The notes: a model not told the origin generated them from the letters alone. Shown: positions 33,876 to 42,494, counted from the first letter of the stretch. The stretch: 64,000 nucleotides of DNA from Halobaculum rubrum (GCF_019880225.1 NZ_CP082284.1:1674001-1738000), one strand, 5' to 3'. Numbers and translations: made by a program.

Positions 33876-34952
33876 TCAGCGCGCCAGCGGCTGATCGAAC
33901 CCGGTTTCCTCCTCCAACACCAGCTCCCAGGTGCGCTCACAGTCGCAGGCCACCTGATCGAACACCGACGGGTCCTGCCGGAGGTCGAAGTCCTTGATCG
34001 CCGTCTGGACGCGGTCGTCACACTCGCCGCAGTTGTGGGGACCGCGGTCGGAGCCGGCACCGACCGGGTCCGAGACGACGATCGCGTCGGCGTCGGCGGT
34101 GCGCTCCAGCACGGCGGCGACCGACCACAGCCACGGCGGCCGGTAGCCGCCGCGGAAGTGGAGCTCGTCGACCATCGTGTACCGCTGGACGTTGCAGGGG
34201 TTCATCGAGACGGTGTGGCAGTTGTCGACCGCGGCACAGCGCTCGACCGAGGAGACCATATCGTCGAGGGCCTCCGACTCCGCGAGGAACGGCGGCTTCA
34301 TCAGGAGGTACGCCTTCACGCCGGCGCCGGCGTCCGCGGCCTCCGCGCAGGCGTCCTCGAAGTCCGAGAAGGCGAAGTACTTGTTCACGCAGTCGTGGCG
34401 GACGCGGTCGGTTGCGGTCTCGAGCCCGACCGCCACGTCGGTTTCGAGGCCGTGGTCGGTGAACTCCGAGAGCTTCTCCGCGGAGACGAAGTCGGGGAGC
34501 GACTCGACGACAATGCGCTCGCGGTCGGCGAACGTCTCGGCGACGGCCCGGCGGCTCTCGGCCGGCACCTCGCGCTCGTCGAGGAACGAGCCGGAGGTGT
34601 AGATCTTGATCAGCTCCGCGGGCTCGTCCGCGTTCTCCGCCTCGTGCTCCAGACACACGTCGATCTGGTCCATCAGCGCCTCGTGGGAGACGCTACCGCC
34701 CTCGACGGACTCGGCGACGTAGCCGCACATCGTACAGCCGCCGGCGCGGGCCCACCGACAGCCGCCGGTGTTGAGGATGATCGTGAGGCTGCTCTTGACG
34801 CCGTCGGGGGTGTTGTCCTCGTCGAGCCACACGCGGGTGGGCTCGTGGGCGTCGTACGTCTCGTCGCGCTCGGCGCGGATGTCGCGCATGACCGCGTTGT
34901 GGGCGTCCATCCCGCGGTCTCGCTCGTAGACCTCGGGGCTCGGCTGGCTCAT
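33876..34952 (-). CDS. Archaeosine biosynthesis radical SAM protein RaSEA
   Basis: A 358-residue radical SAM enzyme. The signature GGCRWARAGGCTMCGYVAES near residue 63 is distinctive for RaSEA, which with ArcS converts the lysine adduct at tRNA position 15 to archaeosine. Later HTVSMNPCNVQRYTMVD near 247 and paired cysteines (HNCGECDD near 308, ACDCERTW near 336) suggest a C-terminal metal site. It is encoded alone between the zinc ribbon and the VanZ-like gene. ArcS is not seen in the window. Confidence 0.85.
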   Translation of the reverse strand: MSQPSPEVYERDRGMDAHNAVMRDIRAERDETYDAHEPTRVWLDEDNTPDGVKSSLTIILNTGGCRWARAGGCTMCGYVAESVEGGSVSHEALMDQIDVCLEHEAENADEPAELIKIYTSGSFLDEREVPAESRRAVAETFADRERIVVESLPDFVSAEKLSEFTDHGLETDVAVGLETATDRVRHDCVNKYFAFSDFEDACAEAADAGAGVKAYLLMKPPFLAESEALDDMVSSVERCAAVDNCHTVSMNPCNVQRYTMVDELHFRGGYRPPWLWSVAAVLERTADADAIVVSDPVGAGSDRGPHNCGECDDRVQTAIKDFDLRQDPSVFDQVACDCERTWELVLEEETGFDQPLAR

Positions 34953-35027
34953 TGTCCGATGTGGGCGGCAGCCGCGGAAAACCGCTTCGCTCACGTGTCG
35001 TCGTCGTATCCCCGGGCGCCAGCTCCG

Positions 35028-35465
35028 TCACGTCCCGCGGCGCGATCGGTACGTCTCGCGCCACCACCACACTACAACGCCGACTGCGGCGCCGACCGCG
35101 TTCGCGACGGCGTCCAATGTCGACGGGTCGCGCCCGGGGACGGCACCCTGCACGACCTCGACGCCCGCGCCGATCGCTGTCGCCGTCGCGGCGACGCCGA
35201 CGAGCGCGACGATGGACGGGTCGGTTCCGTCGGGTCGGAGATCGTTCCCGTCGCGCCGAAACCGCGCCGGGAGCGTTCGCCTCAGGGTGTACGCGACGGC
35301 GGCGTAGCCGACTCCGTGGAGCAGTTTATCGGTCCCCGACGGCAGCGGCACCATGTCGACCGTGGACGCCCGATCGGCGGTCGTCGACATCGGCACGAGC
35401 GACGAGGTAACGACGAGAGCCGTCACCGCGGCAAATATGGCGAACCGCCGAACGCGGGGGTCCAT
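35028..35465 (-). CDS. VanZ-like membrane protein
   Basis: A 145-residue protein with about four helices. GTDKLLHGVGYAAVAYTL near residue 43 (D-K-x-x-H) and a later EVVQGAVPGRDPSTLDAVAN near 103 are VanZ hallmarks (D-K-x-x-H-x-x-x-Y and Q-x-x-x-P-x-R-x-x-x-x-D-x-x-x-N). Function in archaea is unknown. It is divergent from AOR2 across 139 bases that hold an inverted repeat. Confidence 0.7.
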   Translation of the reverse strand: MDPRVRRFAIFAAVTALVVTSSLVPMSTTADRASTVDMVPLPSGTDKLLHGVGYAAVAYTLRRTLPARFRRDGNDLRPDGTDPSIVALVGVAATATAIGAGVEVVQGAVPGRDPSTLDAVANAVGAAVGVVVWWWRETYRSRRGT

Positions 35466-35524
35466 CGATCGGATCCGGCGACTGCACGGCAAAAAACCTC
35501 ACATCTCGACGTGGACGGCGATCG

Positions 35525-35539
35525 GTTGACGTAATCAAC
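35525..35539. promoter_or_regulatory. Inverted repeat upstream of AOR gene
   Basis: GTTGA-cgtaa-TCAAC lies in the AT-rich region between VanZ and AOR2, 66 bases before the AOR2 start. It resembles a dimeric regulator site. The TATA-like atataact (35583-35590) is only about 19 bases before the ATG, so transcript and start positions are uncertain. Confidence 0.35.
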
Positions 35540-35604
35540 TATGGTTACTCCGGTGTGGCAACGGCTAACAGAATCCAGTCCCATATAACTAACGTAGATT
35601 AACC

Positions 35605-37533
35605 ATGACAGACCTCGGTGGCTTTCAGGACCACGTCGCACACGTGGACCTCTCGGCGGGCGACGTATCGTACGCGGGTATCGACGATGAGGACGCGAAG
35701 AAGTATATCGGCGCGCGCGGCCTCGGTGTGAAGTACGTCTTCGAGGCGGGACCGGACGTGGATCCGCTGGGGCCGGACAACCGGCTGGCGTTCATGAACG
35801 GTCCGCTCACGGGGACCCAGACCGTCATGAGCGGCCGGATCGCGGTCGTCACGAAATCCCCGCTGACGGGCACCGTCACCGACAGCCACCACGGCGGCTG
35901 GTCGGGCGCGCGACTGAAGTGGTCCGGCTTCGACGGCCTCGTCTTCGACGGCGCCAGCGACGACCCGGTGTACGCCGTCGTCGAGGACGGCGAGGTCGAA
36001 CTGCGCGACGCCTCCCACGTGGCGGGTGAGGGCGTCCACGACACCATCGACACCCTCGGCGAGGAGGTCGACGGCACCGTCGGCCGCAACGTCTCGGTGA
36101 TGGCGATCGGTCCCGGCGGCGAGAACGGCGTCAAGTACGCCTGCATCATCAACGAGGACGACCGCGCGTCCGGTCGCGGCGGCACCGGCGCGGTGATGGG
36201 TTCGAAGAACCTCAAGGCGGTCGTCGTCAAATCGGGCACCAAGATGCCCAAGCCGGAGAAGCCCGACGTGTTCCAGGAGGGGTATCAGCAGGCGATGCAG
36301 GTCATCCAGGAGTCCGACGTGACCGCGCCCAACGAGGGCGGCCTCTCGTTGTACGGCACGAACGTCCTGATGAACGCGGGCGAGGAGATGGACGGCCTCC
36401 CGACGAAAAACGGGAAGTACACGTCCACGGCCGCGATGCGCGACGCCGAGGGCGCCGACATCGACGCCGAGCGCGTCTCCGGAGAGAACGTCCGCGAGAA
36501 CATCCTCGTCGACGAGCCGACGTGTCACTCCTGCCCGGTCGCCTGCAAGAAGGAAGTCGAGGTCTCGGTGATGCACAAAGGCGAGGAGCTGAACGTCCGC
36601 ACCGAGTCCTACGAGTACGAGTCGGCGTACGCGCTGGGCCCCAACTCCGCACACACCGAGCGCGACGAGATCGCGGTCATGATCGAGCGGTGCAACGACA
36701 TGGGCGTCGACACCATCGAGATGGGCAACATGATGGCCATGGCGATGGAGATGTCCGAGGAGGGCAAGCTCGACGACCTCGACGAGCAGCTCGACTGGGG
36801 CGACACCGAGCGGATGATCGACCTCATCGACGAGGTCGCCCACCGCGACGGCGAACTCCCCGACGCGCTCGCCGAGGGCGCCAACGGCCTCGCAGAGCGC
36901 TTCGACGCCCACGACAACTCGCTGGCGGTCAAGGGGCAGACGATCCCGGCGTACGACCCGCGCTGTATGAAGGGTATGGGCATCGCGTACGCGACCTCCA
37001 ACCGGGGGGCGTGCCACCTGCGCGCGTACACGCCCTCGGCGGAGATCCTCGGCATCCCGCAGAAGGTCGACCCCTACGAGCACGAGGGGAAAGGCGAGCT
37101 GACGGTCACCTTCCAGGACCTGCACGCCATCTCGGACTCGTTCGACATCTGCAAGTTCAACGCCTTCGCCGAGGGGATCGAGGAGTACGTCATGCAGTAC
37201 AACGGCATGACTGGCCGCGACGTGACCGAGGACGACCTGTTCGAGGCGGGCGAGCGGATCTACACGCTCGAGCGCTACTACAACAATCTCAACGGCTTCG
37301 ACGGCGCGGACGACTCGCTGCCCGCGCGGTTCCTCGAGGGCGGTATCGCCGGCCAGGGTGCCTCCGAGGGCGAGTACTGCGAGCTGCCGGAGATGAAAGC
37401 GGAGTACTACGAGGTCCGCGGCTGGGTCGACGGCGTCGTCCCCGACGAGAAGCTCGACGAGCTCGGTATCGACATCGGGCCGGGCACGGGCGTTTCCGCG
37501 GGCGACTCGGGCGTCGCGCCCGCTGACGACTAG
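35605..37533 (+). CDS. Aldehyde:ferredoxin oxidoreductase (canonical AOR family)
   Basis: A 642-residue tungsten/molybdenum bis-pterin enzyme that oxidises aldehydes to acids and reduces ferredoxin. All elements are present: KYIGARGLGVKYVFE near 33, KSPLTGTVTDSHHGGW near 84, GRGGTGAVMGSKNLKAVV near 190, the 4Fe-4S ligands C307, C310 and C314 (CHSCPVACKK), and the fourth ligand C516 in SFDICKFNAF. It is a useful contrast to the ligand-less homologue at 8224. It stands alone with a strong hairpin after its stop. Substrate aldehyde unknown. Confidence 0.9.
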   Translation: MTDLGGFQDHVAHVDLSAGDVSYAGIDDEDAKKYIGARGLGVKYVFEAGPDVDPLGPDNRLAFMNGPLTGTQTVMSGRIAVVTKSPLTGTVTDSHHGGWSGARLKWSGFDGLVFDGASDDPVYAVVEDGEVELRDASHVAGEGVHDTIDTLGEEVDGTVGRNVSVMAIGPGGENGVKYACIINEDDRASGRGGTGAVMGSKNLKAVVVKSGTKMPKPEKPDVFQEGYQQAMQVIQESDVTAPNEGGLSLYGTNVLMNAGEEMDGLPTKNGKYTSTAAMRDAEGADIDAERVSGENVRENILVDEPTCHSCPVACKKEVEVSVMHKGEELNVRTESYEYESAYALGPNSAHTERDEIAVMIERCNDMGVDTIEMGNMMAMAMEMSEEGKLDDLDEQLDWGDTERMIDLIDEVAHRDGELPDALAEGANGLAERFDAHDNSLAVKGQTIPAYDPRCMKGMGIAYATSNRGACHLRAYTPSAEILGIPQKVDPYEHEGKGELTVTFQDLHAISDSFDICKFNAFAEGIEEYVMQYNGMTGRDVTEDDLFEAGERIYTLERYYNNLNGFDGADDSLPARFLEGGIAGQGASEGEYCELPEMKAEYYEVRGWVDGVVPDEKLDELGIDIGPGTGVSAGDSGVAPADD

Positions 37534-37547
37534 GAACCGCTTTTCGG

Positions 37548-37593
37548 ATGAGGGTTTCCTCGGCCGCCTTCGGCGGCCTGCGGGAACCCTCAT
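37548..37593. terminator. 46-base hairpin after AOR gene
   Basis: Outer arms ATGAGGGTT / AACCCTCAT (37548-37556, 37585-37593) continue with TCC/GGG (one wobble pair), then an inner perfect stem GGCCGCC-ttc-GGCGGCC (37562-37578). It starts 14 bases after the AOR stop and is preceded by ttttc. It probably marks the transcript 3' end. Confidence 0.55.
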
Positions 37594-37751
37594 TGAAAAC
37601 CCGTTCATGACAAAACTTCCGCTCGCTCGGGCCTGACGGCCCTCGCTCGCGGTCCAAGGTCCTGATGACCAGTGGACCCACGGCTTCGTCGCTCGGCGGT
37701 CTCGTGATTCCACCGCCCCGATTTATCACCTCCCCGTGAGGATCGCGGTCC

Positions 37752-38096
37752 GTGTCCAGCGAGTCCCCGCCCACCCTCCGAGAGTCGCTGAGTTCTCGAC
37801 CCGGGATCGCAGTCGTCGTCCTGTTCGTCCTCGTCAGCCTCTACGCCGTCCTGATACAGGCGCAGATCCTCGCGATCGTGTACCTGCTCTCGGTCGCGTT
37901 TCTGCTGTGGCTGCTGTACCGCTTCGTCCGCGCACACGAGCGTATCGCGGTCGCGCAGGAGCGCCGCGCCGCGGTCGCAGCGGGCGACCGCGCGGGAGAC
38001 GAGGATCGGTCGGCTGCCGACGGCGTCGACCGCCCAGGCTCAGGCGTCGCCGAAGCGGGCGATCAGCCAGACGGTGAGCACGACCGCGAGGAGTGA
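37752..38096 (+). CDS. Small two-helix membrane protein, GTG start
   Basis: A 114-residue protein with two adjacent helices (about 18-35 and 40-58, IAVVVLFVLVSLYAVLIQAQ then ILAIVYLLSVAFLLWLLY) and a long polar, acidic C-tail. The last 57 bases overlap the tail of the convergent MFS gene, so the C-terminal residues may be constrained by both frames. Start is GTG. No family is recognised. Confidence 0.55.
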   Translation: MSSESPPTLRESLSSRPGIAVVVLFVLVSLYAVLIQAQILAIVYLLSVAFLLWLLYRFVRAHERIAVAQERRAAVAAGDRAGDEDRSAADGVDRPGSGVAEAGDQPDGEHDREE

Positions 38097-39323
38097 GACG
38101 CCGGCGACCGCGAGGAACGCCGCCCGGCGGCCGGCCGTCTCGATGAGGTAGCCGAACGCCGGCGGCGCGACGGCGTTGCCGAGCATGACGCCGATCGTGG
38201 TGATCGCGAAGCTCGTCCCCGTCGCGCCCGACGGCGAGAGCGCGTCGGTCAGCTTCGAGCGCGCCGGCCCGGCGATCGAGCGCGCGCCGCCGACGAGGAG
38301 GACGAGCCCGACGGCCGCCAGCGGGCCGACCGTCCCGAGCGCGAACACGCCCACGAGAACGCCGACGGTCGCGAAGCTGGCGATCATCACCGGCCCGGCG
38401 TTGACGCGGTCCGAGAGGTCGCCGCCGACGAAGACGGCGACCGCGCCGACGAGATACGAGCCCGTGAGCGCGAGGTTTGCCCGCGACAGCGACAGCTCGT
38501 AGCCGTCCTGCAGGAAGACGACGACGTAGCTGGTGAACCCCCAGCTCGAGGTGGAGCTGACCAGCGCCAGCAGCGCCAGCGCGAGCACGCCCGGCGCGGC
38601 CGCGAGCTCCCGGAGGTACGCTCGCGTGCGCGCGACCCACGAGCCGCGCGAGCGGGAGCGAGAGCCGCCCGGATCCGCGCCGTCCCCGTCGCCGTCGTCG
38701 GTCACGTTCGGCGCGGTGACCGTGTCGCCGACGCGGGTCTCGAACAGCCACGTGACGGCGAGGGCGTACGCGAGGCCGACGGCGCCGATGAGGCCGACGC
38801 CGATCCGCCAGGAGTAGCCCGCCGAGACGACGCCCGCGATGAGCACGGGCGGGGTCGCGAAGCCGAGCGACCCGCCGAAGCCGTAGAGGCTGTACGCCCG
38901 GCCCATCAGGTCCTCGGGCGTCGAATCGGAGATGAGCGGGTAGTGGGCCGGGTGGTGGCCGGCGACGCCGATGCCGATGACCGCCTGCGCGACGAGCAGC
39001 CACTCGTAGGTGGGCGCGACGGCGGCGCCGAGCACCCCGAGCGCGCCGAGCACCGACGAGAGTCCGAGCGCGATCGTTCGGTCGTAGCGGTCCGCGAGCC
39101 GGCCGAACGGGAGCTGAAACGCGGTGTTGGTCGCGCCCTGCACGCCGAGGGCGACGCCCAGCGCCGCCAGCCCGACGGTGAACTCTCCCGACAGCACCGC
39201 GAGGATCGGCGGGAACAACACGAGGTACGCGTGGTTGAGGTACTGCGAGGCGGAGACGGCGCCGACGACCACCCACGTCTCGCGGGGCGTCCGTCGCGCG
39301 GCCGCCAGCAGCGACTCGGTCAT
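38040..39323 (-). CDS. MFS transporter
   Basis: A 427-residue membrane protein with 12 hydrophobic segments in two halves and a charged central loop (about 205-225, GSRSRSRGSWVARTR). The GRLADRYDRTIAL near residue 74 is the MFS loop 2-3 signature, and GGDLSDRVNAGPVM near 300 is its second-half counterpart. Substrate cannot be told; the ADRYDR and cell-surface style resemble sugar/drug or organic-acid exporters. It overlaps the convergent upstream gene. Confidence 0.82.
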   Translation of the reverse strand: MTESLLAAARRTPRETWVVVGAVSASQYLNHAYLVLFPPILAVLSGEFTVGLAALGVALGVQGATNTAFQLPFGRLADRYDRTIALGLSSVLGALGVLGAAVAPTYEWLLVAQAVIGIGVAGHHPAHYPLISDSTPEDLMGRAYSLYGFGGSLGFATPPVLIAGVVSAGYSWRIGVGLIGAVGLAYALAVTWLFETRVGDTVTAPNVTDDGDGDGADPGGSRSRSRGSWVARTRAYLRELAAAPGVLALALLALVSSTSSWGFTSYVVVFLQDGYELSLSRANLALTGSYLVGAVAVFVGGDLSDRVNAGPVMIASFATVGVLVGVFALGTVGPLAAVGLVLLVGGARSIAGPARSKLTDALSPSGATGTSFAITTIGVMLGNAVAPPAFGYLIETAGRRAAFLAVAGVSLLAVVLTVWLIARFGDA

Positions 39324-39411
39324 CGGCGGGCGTTCCGCCGGGAGGGAGGTGTACGCGCGGCCTCCGGCAATCGCCGCCGTCTCCGACCCGGCCCGGTCGC
39401 GGGACGGGAGG

Positions 39412-39747
39412 TCACAGCAGGAAGCGCGCGACGTGAAGGCCGACCATTCCGGCGGCGACCGTCCAGAGCACGTCCTCCGTCCGCCAGGCGGCGGCGACCG
39501 CCGCGGCGCCGCCGAGCAGTTCCGGCGTCAGCGCCGCCTCGACGGTCGCGCTCGCGGGCGCGAAGTCCGGCGCGACGAGCGCCGCCAACACCGCGGCGGG
39601 GACGTACACGAGCGCGCGCTCCAGCCACGGGGGGACCTCGTCGACGCGCCCGAACAGGTGGATGAACGACAGCCGGATCGCGAACGTCGCCAGCCCGCCG
39701 GCGACGATCACCGCCCAGATCGACAGCGGCCCGTAGCTGGTCGCCAT
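39412..39747 (-). CDS. azlD: AzlD-like branched-chain amino acid transport subunit
   Basis: A 111-residue protein with four helices. ATFAIRLSFIHLFGR near 20 and PAAVLAALVAPDF near 50 match AzlD, the small partner of AzlC in branched-chain amino acid export. It overlaps the azlC stop (TGATG). Confidence 0.82.
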   Translation of the reverse strand: MATSYGPLSIWAVIVAGGLATFAIRLSFIHLFGRVDEVPPWLERALVYVPAAVLAALVAPDFAPASATVEAALTPELLGGAAAVAAAWRTEDVLWTVAAGMVGLHVARFLL

Positions 39748-40508
39748 CAGTGTCCCTCCGCGGGATCGGAATCGGTCACGTCTCCGCCCCCGCTCCCGCC
39801 GCCGGCGCTCCCGAGCCGCGATTCATCGAGCGCGATCCCGGTGGCGACGCCGACGACGGCGCCGACGATCAGCCCGGCGTTGAACGGGAGCCCGGCGCCC
39901 AGCACCGCGACCACGCCGGCGACGACGGCGGCCCCGAGGCTCGGCACGTCCGAGACCGCGGGGACCAGCAGCGCGAGAAACACGAGCGGGACCGCGAAGC
40001 CGAGGCGCCAGCTGTCGGGGACGGCGGCGCCGAAGACGACCCCGACGACGGTCCCCGCCTGCCAGACGATCCACAGGGTGAGCGCGACGCCGAGGTAGTA
40101 GTACGGGCGCCGGGTCGTCGTCTCGCGGTCGCGATCGCCCGCGTAGCGGGCCAGCGACAGTGCGTACGCCTGGTCGGTGAGGACGTACGCGCAGCCGGCG
40201 CGCACGCGTGCCGACAGCTCGCGGAAGTACGGCGCGATCGACGCGGAGTACATCAACATTCGGAGGTTCACGACGACGACGGTGAGCACGACGACGCCGA
40301 GGGCGGCGTCGCGCCCGAGCAGATCGATGGCGGCGAGCTGGGAGGCGCCGGCGAAGACGACGACCGAGAGGCCGACCGTCTGCAGCGGGGTGAGTCCCGC
40401 CTCGATGCCGGCGACGCCGGCGACGAGCGCGAACGGCACGATCCCGAGCAACAGCGGGAGCGTGTCGCGGATCCCGTCGCGCAGGTCGGGGGGAACGCGG
40501 CTGTCCAT
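39747..40508 (-). CDS. azlC: AzlC-like branched-chain amino acid transport subunit
   Basis: A 253-residue membrane protein with about six helices. The N-terminal LLLGIVPFALVAGVAG and GASQLAAIDLLGRDA near 70, NLRMLMYSASIAPYF near 102, and LTDQAYALSLAR near 131 are the AzlC signatures. With AzlD it exports branched-chain amino acids or analogues. The C-terminal 25 residues are glycine/acidic low complexity. Confidence 0.85.
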   Translation of the reverse strand: MDSRVPPDLRDGIRDTLPLLLGIVPFALVAGVAGIEAGLTPLQTVGLSVVVFAGASQLAAIDLLGRDAALGVVVLTVVVVNLRMLMYSASIAPYFRELSARVRAGCAYVLTDQAYALSLARYAGDRDRETTTRRPYYYLGVALTLWIVWQAGTVVGVVFGAAVPDSWRLGFAVPLVFLALLVPAVSDVPSLGAAVVAGVVAVLGAGLPFNAGLIVGAVVGVATGIALDESRLGSAGGGSGGGDVTDSDPAEGH

Positions 40509-40632
40509 GTGTGTGCGGCGGCGCGCGCACTCAAGGGGTCACCGGTCTCGGCAGCGGAAGCGGGAGACGGCTCGCGGTTGCGGATGGCTGACCTCCCGGG
40601 GACGGGGACAGGGGACCGCCGCTGGCGGACGG

Positions 40633-41118
40633 CTACCCCCCGATGACGACCGCTTCTCGAAGCTCCACCGCCGACTCGAACTCCTGCCGTCGTCGCCGTT
40701 TCGTCCCGAGTCGCAGGAGGTGCTGCTCGTGGGCCCGTCGGAGCGCGTCGGCCTCGCGGCGGTTCACGCCGAGTTCGTCGGCGACCTCGCTCCAGTGACC
40801 GTCGGGAACGAGATACGTTGCGGCGCCGGTGTCGTCGGCCTCGTCGACGCACTCGTAGCTCCGATCGTACTCCTCGCGTCGCGTCCGGAGGTGCTCGTCG
40901 GCGACCCGGAGCAGTTCCGGGAGGCGCCCGGCGCCGACGCTGGCCGTCGCCGCCGCGATCAGGAGCGCGTTGGGATCGATCGGATGTCCAACCGCTCGTG
41001 TGTCCGGGTCGTACGACGGATCGGCCGGGTCGTCGGTTCCGTCTCCGTGTTCGTCGCCTTGGGGGTCGGTGTCGCCGAGGCGGTCCCGGTCTCCACCGCC
41101 GCCGTCGCGACCGGCCAT
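40633..41118 (-). CDS. HTH-like acidic protein ending in Gly-Gly, coupled to SAMP-like gene
   Basis: A 161-residue soluble protein. Residues 1-50 are acidic and Asp/Gly-rich. The middle is helical (LLIAAATASVGAGRLPELLRVADEH as two helices), and GHWSEVADELGVNRREADALR near 109 resembles a helix-turn-helix. The protein ends AVVIGG. Its ATG overlaps the TGA of the MoaD-like gene upstream (TGATG; a GTG one codon earlier is an alternative), so the two are co-translated. No family is recognised. Confidence 0.6.
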   Translation of the reverse strand: MAGRDGGGGDRDRLGDTDPQGDEHGDGTDDPADPSYDPDTRAVGHPIDPNALLIAAATASVGAGRLPELLRVADEHLRTRREEYDRSYECVDEADDTGAATYLVPDGHWSEVADELGVNRREADALRRAHEQHLLRLGTKRRRRQEFESAVELREAVVIGG

Positions 41119-41777
41119 CACCCGCCGGCGCGCATCGCCTTCTGTCCGAAGCGATCGACCAGGTCGTCGAGCACTGCGGGGTCGCCCTCGAAGGTGACAG
41201 TCACCTCCGTGATCGTGATCGCGGCGACCGGCGTGATCTTCTCGGCCCGGACGGACGCCCGCCAGCCGTCGCCTTCGACCTCGCGAACCTCCTCGTCGGG
41301 GCCGTCGGCCTCGCCGCCGAGGTGCCGGAGATACCGAACGGCGAGGCGCCGCGAGATGCCGCGGTACGCCTCGACTCTGGTCTCGGTCCCGTCACCGTCC
41401 GTTGCGGCGGCACCGGCGTCGCTGCCGGTGCTGTCGTCGCCGCCGTCGGCCCGCGCGCCGGAACCGACTGGATCGTCGCCGGCGCGGTCGCAGTCGACGG
41501 CGCCGCCCGCGACCGGCGGGAACACGGCGACGGTGTCCCCGTCGGAGACCGCGGTTTCGACGCCGTCCATGTGGAGGACCTCGCGGCCGTTCAGCAGGAC
41601 GTTGATCTGAGGCTTGAGGTCCCCGTCCTCCAGTAGGTTGCCCGCGAGCCCGTCGTACTCGGATTCGAGCGCGGTGAGCACGTCCCCGACGGTGCTCGCG
41701 TCCGGAAACGACCGGTCGACGATCTTCGAGCCGACCGCCTCCCGAAAGGTAGCGAAGAACTTCAGCGTGAGCTCCAT
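41118..41777 (-). CDS. MoaD/SAMP-like beta-grasp protein fused to C-terminal domain
   Basis: A 219-residue protein. Residues 1-92 are a beta-grasp MoaD/ThiS domain (LTLKFFATFREAVGSK start, INVLLNGREVLHMDG, and VAVFPPVAGG), very close in pattern to haloarchaeal SAMP3-type modifiers. The diglycine there is internal: an acidic linker follows (about 93-132), then a second domain (YRGISRRLAVRYLRHLGG, GWRASVRAEKITPVA, VTVTFEGDPAVLDDLVDRF) that itself ends RAGG at the stop. Standalone members act as molybdopterin-synthase sulfur carrier or ubiquitin-like modifier. Whether the linker is cleaved is unknown. Confidence 0.78.
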   Translation of the reverse strand: MELTLKFFATFREAVGSKIVDRSFPDASTVGDVLTALESEYDGLAGNLLEDGDLKPQINVLLNGREVLHMDGVETAVSDGDTVAVFPPVAGGAVDCDRAGDDPVGSGARADGGDDSTGSDAGAAATDGDGTETRVEAYRGISRRLAVRYLRHLGGEADGPDEEVREVEGDGWRASVRAEKITPVAAITITEVTVTFEGDPAVLDDLVDRFGQKAMRAGG

Positions 41778-41817
41778 GCGGACACGTGGGTGGAGACGAA
41801 CAAAAAGCTACGCGGGT

Positions 41818-41960
41818 GTGCGCGGTCGAACGCAGTGAGACCGCGACAGCGAGCGGGGAGGAACGACCCGCGAGCACGTGCGAGGCCGAGCGGATCGAGG
41901 CCTCGAAGCGAACGGGGAGGAACGACCCGCGAGCACGTGCGCGGTCGACGGAAGGGAAAC
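41818..41960. repeat. Tandem structured intergenic repeat, 59-60 base unit, two and a part copies
   Basis: Units start at 41818, 41878 and 41937. A 29-base core is identical at 41854-41882 and 41913-41941. Each full unit holds a first stem that differs but keeps pairing (CGGTC/GACCG in unit 1, AGGCC/GGCCT in unit 2) and a second stem (GCGGG..CCCGC) around gaggaacga. The region lies between the MoaD-like gene and the next gene on the plus strand. Confidence 0.65.
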
Positions 41961-42026
41961 GGCGAGCACGGCGCGGCCGACACGAAAACCGGTATCGGTA
42001 TCCCTCCGGTGAACCGATACCGCCGT

Positions 42027-42425
42027 ATGACCGACACCATCGACCGGGACCTCTACGAGCGGACGAAGGCGCTGTTGGAGCCGGGTGACATCGACCTCCT
42101 CGGACTGGTCGTCCACACGTCGCTGGGCGGCCAGGAGGACCTGGAGATGCAGGAGCTCACCGTCGATCTCAACGAGGTCATCGCCGAGCACGCCGGCAAG
42201 GGCGAGTCGTACATCCACGCCGGAAACGAGGACACGGACTTCTCCTCGAACCAGTTCCAGGGGCTCACCCTCGAGGACGAGGAGTTCGTCTGGGAGTGTC
42301 AGCAGCTGCTTCGCGAGGGGACGTTCGACCTCGTCTTCTACTACGAGGCGGGCGTCGACCAGGAAGCGCTCGGCGAGGACGTGCGCGCGCTCGACGGCGT
42401 CACCGACGTGACGCTCGTTCCCTGA
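42027..42425 (+). CDS. Conserved haloarchaeal protein (uncharacterised)
   Basis: A 132-residue acidic soluble protein beginning MTDTIDRDLYERTKALLEP. It contains LGLVVHTSLGGQED, ELTVDLNEVIAEHAG and FDLVFYYEAGVDQEAL. The pattern recalls a haloarchaeal domain of unknown function often near heme or regulatory genes, but I cannot name a role. No cysteine pair or membrane helix; one Cys at WECQQLL. Confidence 0.62.
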   Translation: MTDTIDRDLYERTKALLEPGDIDLLGLVVHTSLGGQEDLEMQELTVDLNEVIAEHAGKGESYIHAGNEDTDFSSNQFQGLTLEDEEFVWECQQLLREGTFDLVFYYEAGVDQEALGEDVRALDGVTDVTLVP

Positions 42426-42494
42426 GTGGACCTGCGGTCCGGTACCGGGTCACACGAACGCGACGCTTATCCTCGCGGCGTCCCGAGCGCAGGT

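Noticed and set aside
37613-37751. Short frames in the AOR2 downstream region
   Set aside because: They are hairpin and repeat sequence without a start, box or conserved-looking protein.
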